The notes under the pieces were generated by a model. It was given only the letters and a program-made list of their open reading frames with translations. It was not told where the DNA came from and did not search any database. Below, in pieces: positions 1 to 8,485 of a stretch of DNA of 34,983 nucleotides (position 1 is the stretch's first letter; each line of letters begins with the position of its first letter). Origin of the DNA: an uncultured bacterium (GTDB lineage: Bacteria; Actinomycetota; Actinomycetes; S36-B12; CAIYMF01); contig CAIYMF010000272.1 of NCBI GenBank assembly GCA_903927265.1, positions 1-34,983 on the forward strand, read 5' to 3'. The position numbers were made by a program, and so were the translations under genes.

Positions 1-1
1 C

Positions 2-2089
2 AGACAAGCACGCATGTCGCTGTCCCTACTACTCGTCCTCGTGGCGGTGTTACTTCCCTCGGCAACGTCCGGCAGTGTGGCCGCCGAGACTCCGCGTCCC
101 CTGACGATTGCGATCACGTCGCTCACACCACTTGCACCGCGCGCGACTGACACCCTCACACTGACCGGAACGGTGGCCAACACTTCGGGCGACACAGTGC
201 CAGCCGTCACGGTACGACTACGCGTCGGCGGCGAACCGCTTGCTGATCGCGAGGCACTCGTTGACATCAGCAACGGAACCAGTTCGCCCAATGGTTCAGG
301 TGTTGACGGAACCCGCACTCCCACCATCGCCGATTTGCGGCCCGGGCAAACAGCTCCGTTCCTCCTCACCGTGCCGATGGCGACACTCCAACTTGGCAAT
401 GCCGGTGTGTACCTGCTCGCCATTGAGGCGCAGTCCGATCCGGGCGACGGCAACCTCACGCGCGTGGGCCTCGGCCGCACATTCCTGCCCTGGTTTCCCA
501 CTGCTGTCGACACCCCCGCCACCGGCCTCGTCACACTCTGGCCGCTCACCGATACGCCTGCCGTCGACAGTGAGGGCGTTCTCCTCAACGATCAGATTCC
601 GCGCGATGTGTCGCCCGGCGGCAGGCTGCGCGTTCTTGTCGACGCCGGGAGAGGACACGCCGCCGCTCTCACCTGGCTGGTCGATCCGGCACTCCTTGAG
701 ACAGTCGATGCAATGACCACCGGTTACCGAGTGCATTCAGGAAACCAGATCATTGCTGGCACAGCGACCGACCACGCAGCATCATGGCTCGACGAAGTAC
801 GTCGAGTCACCGGTCAATCTGCCGTGCTCGCATTGCCCTACGCCTGTCCCGATGACGTCGCACTCGTGCGCGGATCTCTCACCCGCGAGGTGGTGCGTGC
901 CATCACCTCCGCCGCGCCCACTGTCAGTGCCACCCTTCGCCACCCCGTCGTTTCCACGCTTGCCTGGCCCGACAACGGCTTCGTCGACGAACCCACTCTG
1001 CGCGCCATCAGCGACGCGGCCCCGCGTGCGGTGCTGGTCTCGGGCAGCCAACTTCGTAGCGAGTCTGACTTCACGCCAACCGGACTCACCACGCTGCCCA
1101 GCAGTGTGGGCTCTGGCACCGCCGTTATCAGCGATCCGATGCTCAGTTCCATTGTGGGCGGCGCCCACGAAACTGCCGCCGACATTCTTCAGGCGCGTCA
1201 GCGCCTCATTAGCGACCTTGCCCTGATTGGTCTCGAACTGCCCGCAACTCAACGCACCGTCGTCATCGCGCCGCCACTGCAGTGGTCCTCCAACTCAGCA
1301 TTCCTTACCGAAATGCTGACCGCCATCACCTCCGTGCCGTGGGTGCGGCCAACGAGTCTGCCGACTCTGCTCGGCGCAGAGCCCTCGAGCGTGCCACGCA
1401 CGTTGAAGCCCTACCCCACGAGTGCAACAAAAGCCGAACTTGGCTCCGACTATGTGTCGCGTATCGCTGCAGCGCGAACATCAACCACGCTCGTCAGTGA
1501 CGTGATCGCCGGCTCCGCTGTCACCACCGCTGCTATCAACGAGTCGCTTGCGCGCTCGGCGTCATCGGCGTTCCGCACCGACCGTCCCCTCGGCCTCGCG
1601 CTCATCGCGTCGGCTCGTGCCCAGGTAAACCGCATGCTCTCTGGCGTGCGCATCGTGTCCAAGGGCTCGGTGACGCTACCGGGCGATACCGGCATCATTC
1701 CGATCAGCATTGCCAACACACTCGACTCACCGGTCACGGTGAGTTTGTCGATTCAAGCCACTCCCAGCGTGCGGCTGAGCACCTCGGCCATCGCTCCTGT
1801 CACCGTGCCGGCGCAATCGACCACGCTGGTTGAGGTCCCGGCGCGCGTCACTGGTAGCGATCCGGTGTCGCTCACCGTTCGACTCACGTCGCCCGGCGGT
1901 GCGGCCTTTGGTGCACCCGCGCAGATGCAGGTGGGTTCATCGGCCTATTCGCGTGCCGCCGCGTGGGTTGTCGGTGCTGCTTTCGCGGTGCTCGTCATCT
2001 TGTTGCTCATTAATGCGGGGCGCCGCGTACGCGGGTCAACGCATCGCGGCACACCTCAGGCGCAAGTCGATGGGACGATGGACGAGTGA
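2..2089 (+). CDS. DUF6049 family secreted/membrane-anchored protein (5' end probably off window)
   Basis: Large extracytoplasmic protein of the family found next to murJ in actinobacteria (Rv3909-type); molecular function unknown. The first Met (position 14) begins directly with a hydrophobic signal-peptide core (LSLLLVLVAVLLPS) and has no basic n-region. The codons just upstream are open and read R-Q-A-R, so the true start probably lies outside the window and the first Met is internal. A long Thr/Ser/Ala-rich ectodomain follows, with beta-rich stretches near residues 30-140 and 540-640. One C-terminal membrane helix lies at about residues 648-668, followed by a basic cytoplasmic tail (GRRVRG). 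The stop overlaps the murJ start in a GTGA, so the two are translationally coupled. A role in envelope assembly with MurJ is inference from context only. Confidence 0.85.
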   Translation, partial: RQARMSLSLLLVLVAVLLPSATSGSVAAETPRPLTIAITSLTPLAPRATDTLTLTGTVANTSGDTVPAVTVRLRVGGEPLADREALVDISNGTSSPNGSGVDGTRTPTIADLRPGQTAPFLLTVPMATLQLGNAGVYLLAIEAQSDPGDGNLTRVGLGRTFLPWFPTAVDTPATGLVTLWPLTDTPAVDSEGVLLNDQIPRDVSPGGRLRVLVDAGRGHAAALTWLVDPALLETVDAMTTGYRVHSGNQIIAGTATDHAASWLDEVRRVTGQSAVLALPYACPDDVALVRGSLTREVVRAITSAAPTVSATLRHPVVSTLAWPDNGFVDEPTLRAISDAAPRAVLVSGSQLRSESDFTPTGLTTLPSSVGSGTAVISDPMLSSIVGGAHETAADILQARQRLISDLALIGLELPATQRTVVIAPPLQWSSNSAFLTEMLTAITSVPWVRPTSLPTLLGAEPSSVPRTLKPYPTSATKAELGSDYVSRIAAARTSTTLVSDVIAGSAVTTAAINESLARSASSAFRTDRPLGLALIASARAQVNRMLSGVRIVSKGSVTLPGDTGIIPISIANTLDSPVTVSLSIQATPSVRLSTSAIAPVTVPAQSTTLVEVPARVTGSDPVSLTVRLTSPGGAAFGAPAQMQVGSSAYSRAAAWVVGAAFAVLVILLLINAGRRVRGSTHRGTPQAQVDGTMDE

Positions 2090-3849
2090 GCACCAACGGG
2101 ACGGCCGGCGCCAGCGAGCCGACTCCTCCGCAGCCCTCGATGCACGACTTTGAGGAAGCGAGCGCCGAGGCGGCCCGTGAATCCGATCCCGGTGATGTAG
2201 CCGTTTCCCTGCCGGAAGCCGCGCCCGCAGGATTACTGCGCAATTCGGCAGTCATGGCGGCCGGCACGATGGTGTCGAGGATCACCGGTGTCGGACGCGA
2301 TATCGCGATGACAGCAGCGCTGGGTTTCTTCATCGTGGCCGACGCTTACTCGCTCGGTAACACGCTTCCCAACATCGTGTACATCCTCGTCGTTGGCGGC
2401 GCCCTCAACGCGGTGTTCATCCCGCAACTGGTGCGCCACATGAAAGATGACGTCGACGCAGGTGCTGCCTATGCCGACCGACTGCTGACTCTGGTGATCA
2501 CGGGCCTGCTCATCGTCACCGTCCTCGCCGTCGTCCTGGCGCCGTGGATCGTCAGTGTGTACGCGACAAGTGCCTACACCGAACCGCAGCGCGCGATGGC
2601 CGTCGCCTTCGCCCAATTCTGCTTACCGCAGATACTTTTCTACGGCGCCTACACCCTGTTCTCACAGGTACTCAATGCACGCGGACATTTCGGCGCACCG
2701 ATGTTCGCACCCATCATCAACAACATCATCGCCATCGCAGTGTTCCTCGGCTTCCTCGCTGTCGCCGGCTCAAATGCGGCAAGCGATGGCGTACTCGAGC
2801 CCGCGCAGGTTGCGTGGCTCGGTATCGGAACCACAATCGGCGTCGCCGCCCAGGCACTCATTTTGCTTCCCGTGCTGTGGCGTTCTGGCTACAAGTGGCA
2901 TCCACGATTCGACTGGCGCGGAACCGGTTTGCGCAAGACGGGGTCGCTTGCGGTGTGGACAATCGGGCTAGTTCTAGTTAATCAACTCGGCTACGTCGTG
3001 ATCACCCGACTCGCTACCTTCGCCAACGTGCTCGCTGAGAACAACGCGCTCGTTCCAGCGGGCTTGACCACCTACCAAAAAGCACACTTGATCTTCATCC
3101 TGCCGCACTCGGTCATCACGGTGTCCATTGTCACCGCGCTGTTGCCGCGCATCAGCAGGTCGGCCCATGACGGCGACTTGCGAGCGGTCGGAGATGGTCT
3201 GGCCTCGAGTGCTCGGCTTGCCGCGGCAATCGTGGTACCGATCGGCGCGATCATGATGGTGCTCGCGCCTGAACTCACCCGGTTGATTTTCGGCTTCGGT
3301 GCGGCGACTAATGCGTCAGCGACCTACACCGGCCTGGTCGTCATGGCATTCCTCATCGGCATCGTCCCGTTCACTCTCTTCTACATTCTCTTGCGCGGTT
3401 GGTACGCGCTGGAGAACACCCAGACACCGTTCTGGTTGACCGTGGCCTTCAATGTGCTGCTGCTGGCGATCATGGTTCCGGTCTTCTACCTCGTCCCTGA
3501 CTCCGCCAAGGTCGTGTCGATGGCCGCGTCGTACTCGGTGGCCTACTGGGTCATTCTCGTCCTCGCCACGTGGCTTCTCTCGCGTCGGCTTGGCGGGCTG
3601 GAAGTCAGAAGGACCGTGCTCACCTTGCTCAAGCTCGCAGTCGCAGGTGTAGTCACCGCAGCGGTCACTCTGGGCGTCGTCACAGCGCTTACTCGCGTTG
3701 TTTCTGAGGCCGGCCGCTGGGGGCTTCTGCTCGAACTCGTCGTGGGAAGTTGCGTTGGACTCGCGGTATTTGCCGGTGTGGCGTGGCTGCTGCGTATCCC
3801 CGAGGTGCGTGACGTTTCGGCAGTCCTCGGCCGAAGATTTCGCCGGTAG
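2086..3849 (+). CDS. murJ: MurJ lipid II flippase (MviN family)
   Basis: Integral membrane flippase that moves lipid II across the cytoplasmic membrane for peptidoglycan synthesis. The 587-residue product has a cytoplasmic N-terminal extension of about 55 residues and then about 14 hydrophobic segments typical of the MOP/MviN fold. The first helix carries the family pattern SRITGVGRDIAMTAALG, with conserved arginines in the central cavity. The GTG start overlaps the DUF6049 stop by 4 nt (GTGA). In M. tuberculosis the MurJ protein continues into a pseudokinase and an extracellular domain (Rv3910). Here it stops after the transporter, and those domains are encoded by the next gene about 100 bp downstream. 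Confidence 0.95.
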   Translation: MSTNGTAGASEPTPPQPSMHDFEEASAEAARESDPGDVAVSLPEAAPAGLLRNSAVMAAGTMVSRITGVGRDIAMTAALGFFIVADAYSLGNTLPNIVYILVVGGALNAVFIPQLVRHMKDDVDAGAAYADRLLTLVITGLLIVTVLAVVLAPWIVSVYATSAYTEPQRAMAVAFAQFCLPQILFYGAYTLFSQVLNARGHFGAPMFAPIINNIIAIAVFLGFLAVAGSNAASDGVLEPAQVAWLGIGTTIGVAAQALILLPVLWRSGYKWHPRFDWRGTGLRKTGSLAVWTIGLVLVNQLGYVVITRLATFANVLAENNALVPAGLTTYQKAHLIFILPHSVITVSIVTALLPRISRSAHDGDLRAVGDGLASSARLAAAIVVPIGAIMMVLAPELTRLIFGFGAATNASATYTGLVVMAFLIGIVPFTLFYILLRGWYALENTQTPFWLTVAFNVLLLAIMVPVFYLVPDSAKVVSMAASYSVAYWVILVLATWLLSRRLGGLEVRRTVLTLLKLAVAGVVTAAVTLGVVTALTRVVSEAGRWGLLLELVVGSCVGLAVFAGVAWLLRIPEVRDVSAVLGRRFRR

Positions 3850-3950
3850 TACACCCGCTGGTTAACCCGGACGGCACTCTGGCCGGGCATTGAGCCCCTA
3901 TTCGGACGTATCGTGGTGCCACACCCTTCGTCCACGTAACGGGGACCCAC

Positions 3951-5546
3951 GTGACCATCGACGGCAGTACTGCCCCTCAGACCCAGGCCACCGAGCCTCG
4001 GGCTGTCGATGACACGCAGGATCTTGCCCCGGTGCCCACCCGCGTCGACGCAACCCGCGCACCGAGTGACACACAGCCACATCAGTCGGTCGTTGAGCCT
4101 GCTACCTCCTCATCGGTGGCGGCACATCAACCCGTTGCCGACGCTGTGTGGAGGTACCACCTCGACGTCCTCGTGGGTGAAGCCGCCGGATCTCAGGTGT
4201 GGCAGGCAACCGACCCCGTGCTGGGGCGTCAGGTAGGCGTGCGACTCCTGCCCTCATCTGACGAACGCGCCGAAGATCTCCGTGAAGCCGCCTGCCTCGC
4301 CGCCCGCGTGTCAGACCGTCGGCTCATCCACGTGCTTGACGTCGTTGATGTGCGTTTCCACAATGAACCGCACATCGCCATTGTCACCGAATGGATCCCG
4401 GGCCACTCCCTCGCCGAACGACTCCACTCGCCGTTGTCCTCAGCCGACGCGCTGCGTATTTGTGCCGAGGTTGCCGAGTGCCTTGAGGCGTCTCACCTCG
4501 AGGGCATCGCCCACGGGCGGGTACGGCCGAATTCGGTACTGCTGAGCGACAACGGTGACGTGCGCGTGCGCGGTGTCGGTGTCGAAGCGGTGCTGCGCGG
4601 ATGTGATCCCGATCCCGATCCGGCGACGTCCGACGTGAACGGTGTCGGCGGACTGCTCTACGCCTGCGTCACTGGTCGATGGCCCTACGGATCCCTCAGT
4701 GGCGTGGCCGCTGCCCCTCACATGGGCGGTTCCGTTCCACTCCCGAGCCGCGTCACACCTTCTGTTCCTTCACTCGTCGACGGCCTATGCGCGCGGTCCG
4801 TCGCCGGGATTCAGGCCCCGAAGGACAACGTCCGATTCACCTCGATGGCCGAACTGGCATCGGCACTGAGGCGCTCAGTCGGCTCCGCTCGCGAAACTCC
4901 CACCGCCCCCGTAGCCCCTGCGCCCCCGCGTCGACACGTGGGGCGCCGCGTGATTGCCTCAGTGATCGCATTGCTCGCGGTCGCCGGCCTGGCCCTCACG
5001 GGCTGGCAATTGGTCTCTAAGGGGCCAGCGCCGGTTACTGCTCGGCCGACCGCGGCTCCGTTGGCCAGCACGCCCTCCGTCGCGCCATCACCGGTGGCCA
5101 AGGTTGAGCGGCCGCTTCCCATCGTGCGCGTTACCGATTACGACCCGCTGGGTAATGGCCAAGAGAACGCCGACCAGGCCGCGCTCGCCATCGATTCCAA
5201 AGCGGACACGGCGTGGACGACGGTTGTGTACAACGACGACTACCTGTCAGGAAAGCCCGGTGTCGGCCTGCTGCTCGATCTCGGAACCGCACGACCCATC
5301 TCGGCGGTGCGCCTGTCACTGCTGGGCAAAGGAACCGATGTCGCAATTCGTACCGCAGATAAGCCCAGTGACAACCCCGATTCTTTCCGTCGGTTCGGAA
5401 CTGCCGCGAGCGCACCTGGTGAGATCGTGCTGCGCAGTCCCAAGCCCGTCACGGCCCGCTACGTGCTGGTGTGGCTCACCCGGGTACCAGCCACCTCTGA
5501 TGGTGGCTATCAAGGCGGCATCAGCGAGGTTGCCGTTTTGGGGTGA
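3951..5546 (+). CDS. membrane pseudokinase with extracellular discoidin-like domain (MurJ partner)
   Basis: 531 residues. About 65 disordered N-terminal residues precede a protein-kinase-like domain (about 68-320), a basic segment with one membrane helix (about 332-350), and a Pro/Ala-rich linker. The extracellular C-terminal domain (about 385-531) looks like a discoidin/galactose-binding beta sandwich. Catalytic motifs are lost: the ATP-binding Lys is Arg98 (VGVRLL), HRD is His-Gly-Arg (188-190) and DFG reads R-G-V (207-209). It should therefore not phosphorylate, and probably acts as a scaffold. In mycobacteria the equivalent region is fused to MurJ and, once phosphorylated by PknB, recruits the FHA protein FhaA; that is established for MviN and only inferred here. 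The GTG start at 3951 has no strong SD. It is the first plausible start after murJ. Confidence 0.85.
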   Translation: MTIDGSTAPQTQATEPRAVDDTQDLAPVPTRVDATRAPSDTQPHQSVVEPATSSSVAAHQPVADAVWRYHLDVLVGEAAGSQVWQATDPVLGRQVGVRLLPSSDERAEDLREAACLAARVSDRRLIHVLDVVDVRFHNEPHIAIVTEWIPGHSLAERLHSPLSSADALRICAEVAECLEASHLEGIAHGRVRPNSVLLSDNGDVRVRGVGVEAVLRGCDPDPDPATSDVNGVGGLLYACVTGRWPYGSLSGVAAAPHMGGSVPLPSRVTPSVPSLVDGLCARSVAGIQAPKDNVRFTSMAELASALRRSVGSARETPTAPVAPAPPRRHVGRRVIASVIALLAVAGLALTGWQLVSKGPAPVTARPTAAPLASTPSVAPSPVAKVERPLPIVRVTDYDPLGNGQENADQAALAIDSKADTAWTTVVYNDDYLSGKPGVGLLLDLGTARPISAVRLSLLGKGTDVAIRTADKPSDNPDSFRRFGTAASAPGEIVLRSPKPVTARYVLVWLTRVPATSDGGYQGGISEVAVLG

Positions 5547-5588
5547 TAACCCCCCAAAAACTGACACTGACAGGGTCGAAACCGTCAC

Positions 5589-5597
5589 TTATCCACA
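5589..5597 (+). promoter_or_regulatory. perfect DnaA box (TTATCCACA) upstream of sigM
   Basis: Exact 9-mer DnaA-box consensus in the 115-bp gap between the pseudokinase gene and the ECF sigma gene, 28 bp upstream of the proposed -35 hexamer. It could let DnaA influence this promoter or be an isolated titration site. One such 9-mer is expected by chance roughly once per four windows of this size, so function is uncertain. Confidence 0.45.
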
Positions 5598-5624
5598 CTA
5601 TTAAGCCGCTTGTAACCCATCCGG

Positions 5625-5655
5625 GTGACAGCGGCACGGTTATCGGCCGTATTCT
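5625..5655 (+). promoter_or_regulatory. candidate housekeeping-type promoter for sigM, leaderless
   Basis: GTGACA (5625-5630) and TATTCT (5650-5655) are separated by 19 bp. Initiation 7 nt after the -10 would fall on the ATG at 5662, giving a leaderless transcript; this fits the absence of a Shine-Dalgarno sequence before this gene. No convincing ECF-type GGAAC/CGTC pair was found here, so autoregulation by the sigma factor is not supported by the sequence. Confidence 0.4.
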
Positions 5656-5661
5656 CTAGCC

Positions 5662-6327
5662 ATGGAGGGTGACGCCAAGAATCTCCCGCTCACGGACTTA
5701 GACGACCGTGCTCTGATGACTTTGCACGTCCAAGGCAACTCTGAGGCCTTCGGTGAACTCTTCCGCCGCCACCGCGATCGGCTCTGGTCAGTCGCGCTAC
5801 GCACCCTCGGCGATCCTGAGGAAGCGGCTGACGCCGTGCAAGACGGGTTGATTTCGGCCTACCGCAATGCTGCCTCGTATCGAGGCGATGCCGCTGTCAC
5901 CACGTGGCTGCACCGAATCGTCGTCAATGCCTGCCTCGATCGGGTCAGACGCCGCACCTCGCGGCCCACCGTGGCTCTCCCTGACGACGACCTCGCCCCG
6001 GAAGCCAGCCGTCTGACTCACACGCGCGATGCCATGGACGAGCGCGAAACTGCCCTCGAGATCAATAAAGCCCTCGCAGCACTGCCCCCCGATCAGGCCG
6101 CAGCCGTGGTTCTGATCGATGTCGAAGGCTGGAGCGTCGAGGAAGCAGCACTAATCCTCGACTGCCCGCCAGGCACGGTAAAGAGCCGATGTTCACGCGG
6201 GAGAGTGAAACTAGCCGCCACTTTGGGTCATCTGCGGAACCCTGACAGTGACGGCGGCGTCCGACCATTGCCTGACAGTCAGGTGAGTACAGCCGACAGC
6301 CTCGTGAAGGGGGTGGGGACTCGATGA
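5662..6327 (+). CDS. sigM: ECF-family RNA polymerase sigma factor (SigM-like)
   Basis: 221 residues, the usual length for a group 4 sigma factor. Sigma region 2 covers about residues 18-98, with the -10 recognition and core-binding pattern DPEEAADAVQDGLISAYRNA followed by TTWLHRIVVNACLDRVRRR. Region 4 covers about 135-188 and ends in the helix-turn-helix WSVEEAALILDCPPGTVKSR. No region 1.1 or 3 is present. The position matches mycobacterial sigM (Rv3911), between the murJ/pseudokinase locus and trxB. The stop overlaps the following anti-sigma gene by 4 nt (ATGA), a coupling common for sigma/anti-sigma pairs. The symbol rests on synteny; the regulon is unknown. Confidence 0.9.
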   Translation: MEGDAKNLPLTDLDDRALMTLHVQGNSEAFGELFRRHRDRLWSVALRTLGDPEEAADAVQDGLISAYRNAASYRGDAAVTTWLHRIVVNACLDRVRRRTSRPTVALPDDDLAPEASRLTHTRDAMDERETALEINKALAALPPDQAAAVVLIDVEGWSVEEAALILDCPPGTVKSRCSRGRVKLAATLGHLRNPDSDGGVRPLPDSQVSTADSLVKGVGTR

Positions 6328-7019
6328 GCGATTCCTACCTGCTCGATGACCGGGAGGCCAAGGCGCGCTTCGAGGCCCCCCCGGCCTCTGACGTCGCGGT
6401 GATCTCGCTACTGCGTTCGCTGCCACCCCTCACGATGCCCGCAGACCTCGTCGCGGCCCTCGAGGGACGACTTCCCGCACACACGGCGCTGATCGAAGTA
6501 CCTCCCGCTGAGGTCGTCGATATCAGCACCCGCCGTCGGCCTCGCTGGACGGCTCCCCTTGCGGTTGCCGCTTCGGTGGCGTTGTTGCTGACGCTCGGCG
6601 CCGTCGTGTTCCGATCCACCGATGCCACCATCGTCAACGCCAACGGCCCGATTCTCGCCAGCGGCACCGAGTACACCGCAGCGAACCTCGCCACCGCCGT
6701 GCCTGAGCTACTCAACGCTGCCGGCCTTAGTGCCACCAACACGGTGAGCGAGGCCCGCATCGCACCTGCCGACCCCGCAACTATCGCAGCCACCTTTGCC
6801 GCCTCACCCGACTCACTCGGTGCCTGCATCGACGCGATCACTGACGCCCCCACCGCCCAACTGGTGACGGTCGACATGGCCACCTTCCGCGGAATCCAGG
6901 TCGGTGTCATCACCACCCGCGTCTCCGGTGCGCGGGGTCTGACCGTCTCGGTGGTACCCACCGATTGTGGCGCGAACAACGCGTCGATCCTCGACCAGAT
7001 CGTCATTGCCGACCTGTGA
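6324..7019 (+). CDS. membrane anti-sigma factor candidate
   Basis: 231 residues: a short cytoplasmic N-terminal region (1-74), one membrane helix (about 76-96, after the basic RRRPRW) and an extracytoplasmic domain of about 130 residues. Overlap with the sigma gene (ATGA) and the Rv3912-like position support a role as the cognate anti-sigma factor holding SigM at the membrane. The zinc-binding HxxxCxxC motif of ZAS anti-sigma factors is absent. Two cysteines lie on the outer side (SLGACIDAI and PTDCGANN), which could form a disulfide and sense redox state. The anti-sigma role is inference from position and topology; no recognised domain was identified. Confidence 0.75.
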   Translation: MSDSYLLDDREAKARFEAPPASDVAVISLLRSLPPLTMPADLVAALEGRLPAHTALIEVPPAEVVDISTRRRPRWTAPLAVAASVALLLTLGAVVFRSTDATIVNANGPILASGTEYTAANLATAVPELLNAAGLSATNTVSEARIAPADPATIAATFAASPDSLGACIDAITDAPTAQLVTVDMATFRGIQVGVITTRVSGARGLTVSVVPTDCGANNASILDQIVIADL

Positions 7020-7040
7020 TCGACGCCCCCTAGACTGAGG

Positions 7041-7076
7041 GGAATTCCCGGTAGTGTCGTGCGCGTTGTGCGCACG
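7041..7076 (+). promoter_or_regulatory. sigma-R/SigH-like promoter before trxBA, with inverted repeat over the -10
   Basis: GGAAT (7041-7045) is followed after 19 bp by GTT (7065-7067; read as CGTT the spacer is 18). This fits the GGAAT-N18/19-GTT class used by Streptomyces sigma-R and mycobacterial SigH, which are known to drive trxB and trxA. Initiation would be about 40 nt before the trxB GTG, which has its own SD. A perfect 7-bp inverted repeat (CGTGCGC at 7058-7064, GCGCACG at 7070-7076) flanks the GTTGT, so a repressor site or hairpin may overlap the -10 element. Confidence 0.5.
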
Positions 7077-7112
7077 TAGACCATCGGATACTCGTCAGCG
7101 AAGGAGTTCGAC

Positions 7113-8078
7113 GTGAGCCCCACATCCGACCCGCGTGAGGTCATCATTGTGGGTTCCGGCCCAGCCGGATATACCGCTGCGGTCTACGCAGCGCGTGCGC
7201 AGCTAGCGCCCCTGCTCCTGGAAGGTTCGGTCACCGCTGGCGGGGCTCTGATGAACACCACCGAGGTCGAGAACTTCCCGGGCTTCCGCGAAGGAATCAC
7301 CGGCCCGGCGCTGATGGAAGAGATGCGAGCGCAGGCAGAACGTTTCGGAACCGAGATTCTCACCGACGACGCAGTCACCATCGAACTCGGCGACGGCGAG
7401 CCGCACACCATCGTTGACGGTGAAGGAAATAGTCACCGCGCGCACGCCGTGATCCTGGCGATGGGCTCGGCCTACCGCGAGCTCGGCTTGCCCAATGAGA
7501 AGCGGCTCTCGGGCCACGGCGTCTCCTGGTGTGCCACCTGCGATGGCTTCTTCTTCCGCGGGCAAGAAATCGCGGTGGTCGGTGGCGGCGACTCTGCCGT
7601 CGAGGAGGCTACCTTCCTGACCCGTTTCGCCGATCGCGTGCACCTACTGCACCGCCGCGATTCGCTCAGGGCCAGCAAGATCATGCAAGAGCGCGCCCTG
7701 AACGACCCCAAGCTCAATCTGGTCTGGAACACCGAGGTTGTCGACGTACTCGGTGACGACCGGGTCAGTGGGCTCGCATTGCGCGACACGGTGACCGGAG
7801 AAACCCGCACTCTCGACGCCACCGGGCTGTTTGTCGCCATCGGGCATGACCCACGGTCAGAACTGGTTACCGGGCAGGTCGACCTCGACGACGAAGGATA
7901 CGTTCGCGTCGAGGGGCGCACCACCAACGTGCTGCGCAACGGTACGGCGCTTCAGGGTGTCTTTGCAGCAGGAGATCTCGTCGATCACAGTTACCGCCAG
8001 GCCATTACCGCTGCCGGTTCGGGCTGCGCTGCCGCTCTCGACGCCGAACGTTGGCTGGCCGGGCACCACAGTCCCTGA
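7113..8078 (+). CDS. trxB: thioredoxin reductase (NADPH)
   Basis: Flavoprotein that reduces thioredoxin with NADPH in the cytoplasm. 321 residues, normal for the low-molecular-weight class. The N-terminal FAD Rossmann motif is [19 protein letters not shown], the redox-active CATC pair lies at residues 140-143 ([11 protein letters not shown]), the NADPH-binding motif is [12 protein letters not shown], and the FAD-closing [10 protein letters not shown] motif is near the C-terminus. The GTG start at 7113 is set by a good SD (AAGGAG, 7101-7106). trxA follows after 70 bp, as in mycobacteria, so the two probably form one stress-responsive unit with cwlM downstream. Confidence 0.97.
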   Translation: MSPTSDPREVIIVGSGPAGYTAAVYAARAQLAPLLLEGSVTAGGALMNTTEVENFPGFREGITGPALMEEMRAQAERFGTEILTDDAVTIELGDGEPHTIVDGEGNSHRAHAVILAMGSAYRELGLPNEKRLSGHGVSWCATCDGFFFRGQEIAVVGGGDSAVEEATFLTRFADRVHLLHRRDSLRASKIMQERALNDPKLNLVWNTEVVDVLGDDRVSGLALRDTVTGETRTLDATGLFVAIGHDPRSELVTGQVDLDDEGYVRVEGRTTNVLRNGTALQGVFAAGDLVDHSYRQAITAAGSGCAAALDAERWLAGHHSP

Positions 8079-8148
8079 GCGTGAGCGGGCCGCTGTGGCA
8101 TACGCTGACAGTCACTGATCGACGCTAGCCGGGTACCAAGGAGACAAC

Positions 8149-8475
8149 ATGGGCGAGTTCACCAAGATTGTGACCGACGCGTCGTGGGACGCGGATGTAC
8201 TCAACAGCGACAAGCCGGTGCTGGTCGATTTCTGGGCGGTGTGGTGTGGCCCGTGCAAGATGGTGGCACCCATCCTCGACGAAATCGCCGAGACGCACTC
8301 TGACTCCATCACGGTAGCCAAACTCAACGTCGACGAGAACCCCGTGATCGCGGCTGCCGAGCGCATCACCTCGATTCCCACCCTCAATGTCTACAAGGGC
8401 GGCGAGTTGGTCAAGCAGGTTATCGGCGCCAAGCCCAAGGCCGCGCTGCTCGCTGAGCTCGCCGAGTACCTGTAG
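8149..8475 (+). CDS. trxA: thioredoxin
   Basis: 108-residue thioredoxin fold with the canonical active site WCGPC (Cys33 and Cys36) and the cis-Pro loop SIPTLNVYKGGE. It is a cytoplasmic disulfide reductase, recycled by the TrxB encoded just upstream. The ATG is preceded by a strong SD (AAGGAGA) at 5-6 nt. The stop lies 10 bp before the cwlM start, so trxA and cwlM are probably cotranscribed. Confidence 0.98.
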   Translation: MGEFTKIVTDASWDADVLNSDKPVLVDFWAVWCGPCKMVAPILDEIAETHSDSITVAKLNVDENPVIAAAERITSIPTLNVYKGGELVKQVIGAKPKAALLAELAEYL

Positions 8476-8485
8476 ATCGGCTCCG

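Noticed and set aside
3951-5546. active serine/threonine kinase
   Set aside because: The ATP-binding Lys, catalytic Asp and DFG Asp are all replaced.
6335-7147. 270-codon open frame on the - strand opposite the anti-sigma gene
   Set aside because: It is the antisense shadow of a GC-rich coding region; no recognisable domain, while the + strand gene has synteny and clear topology.
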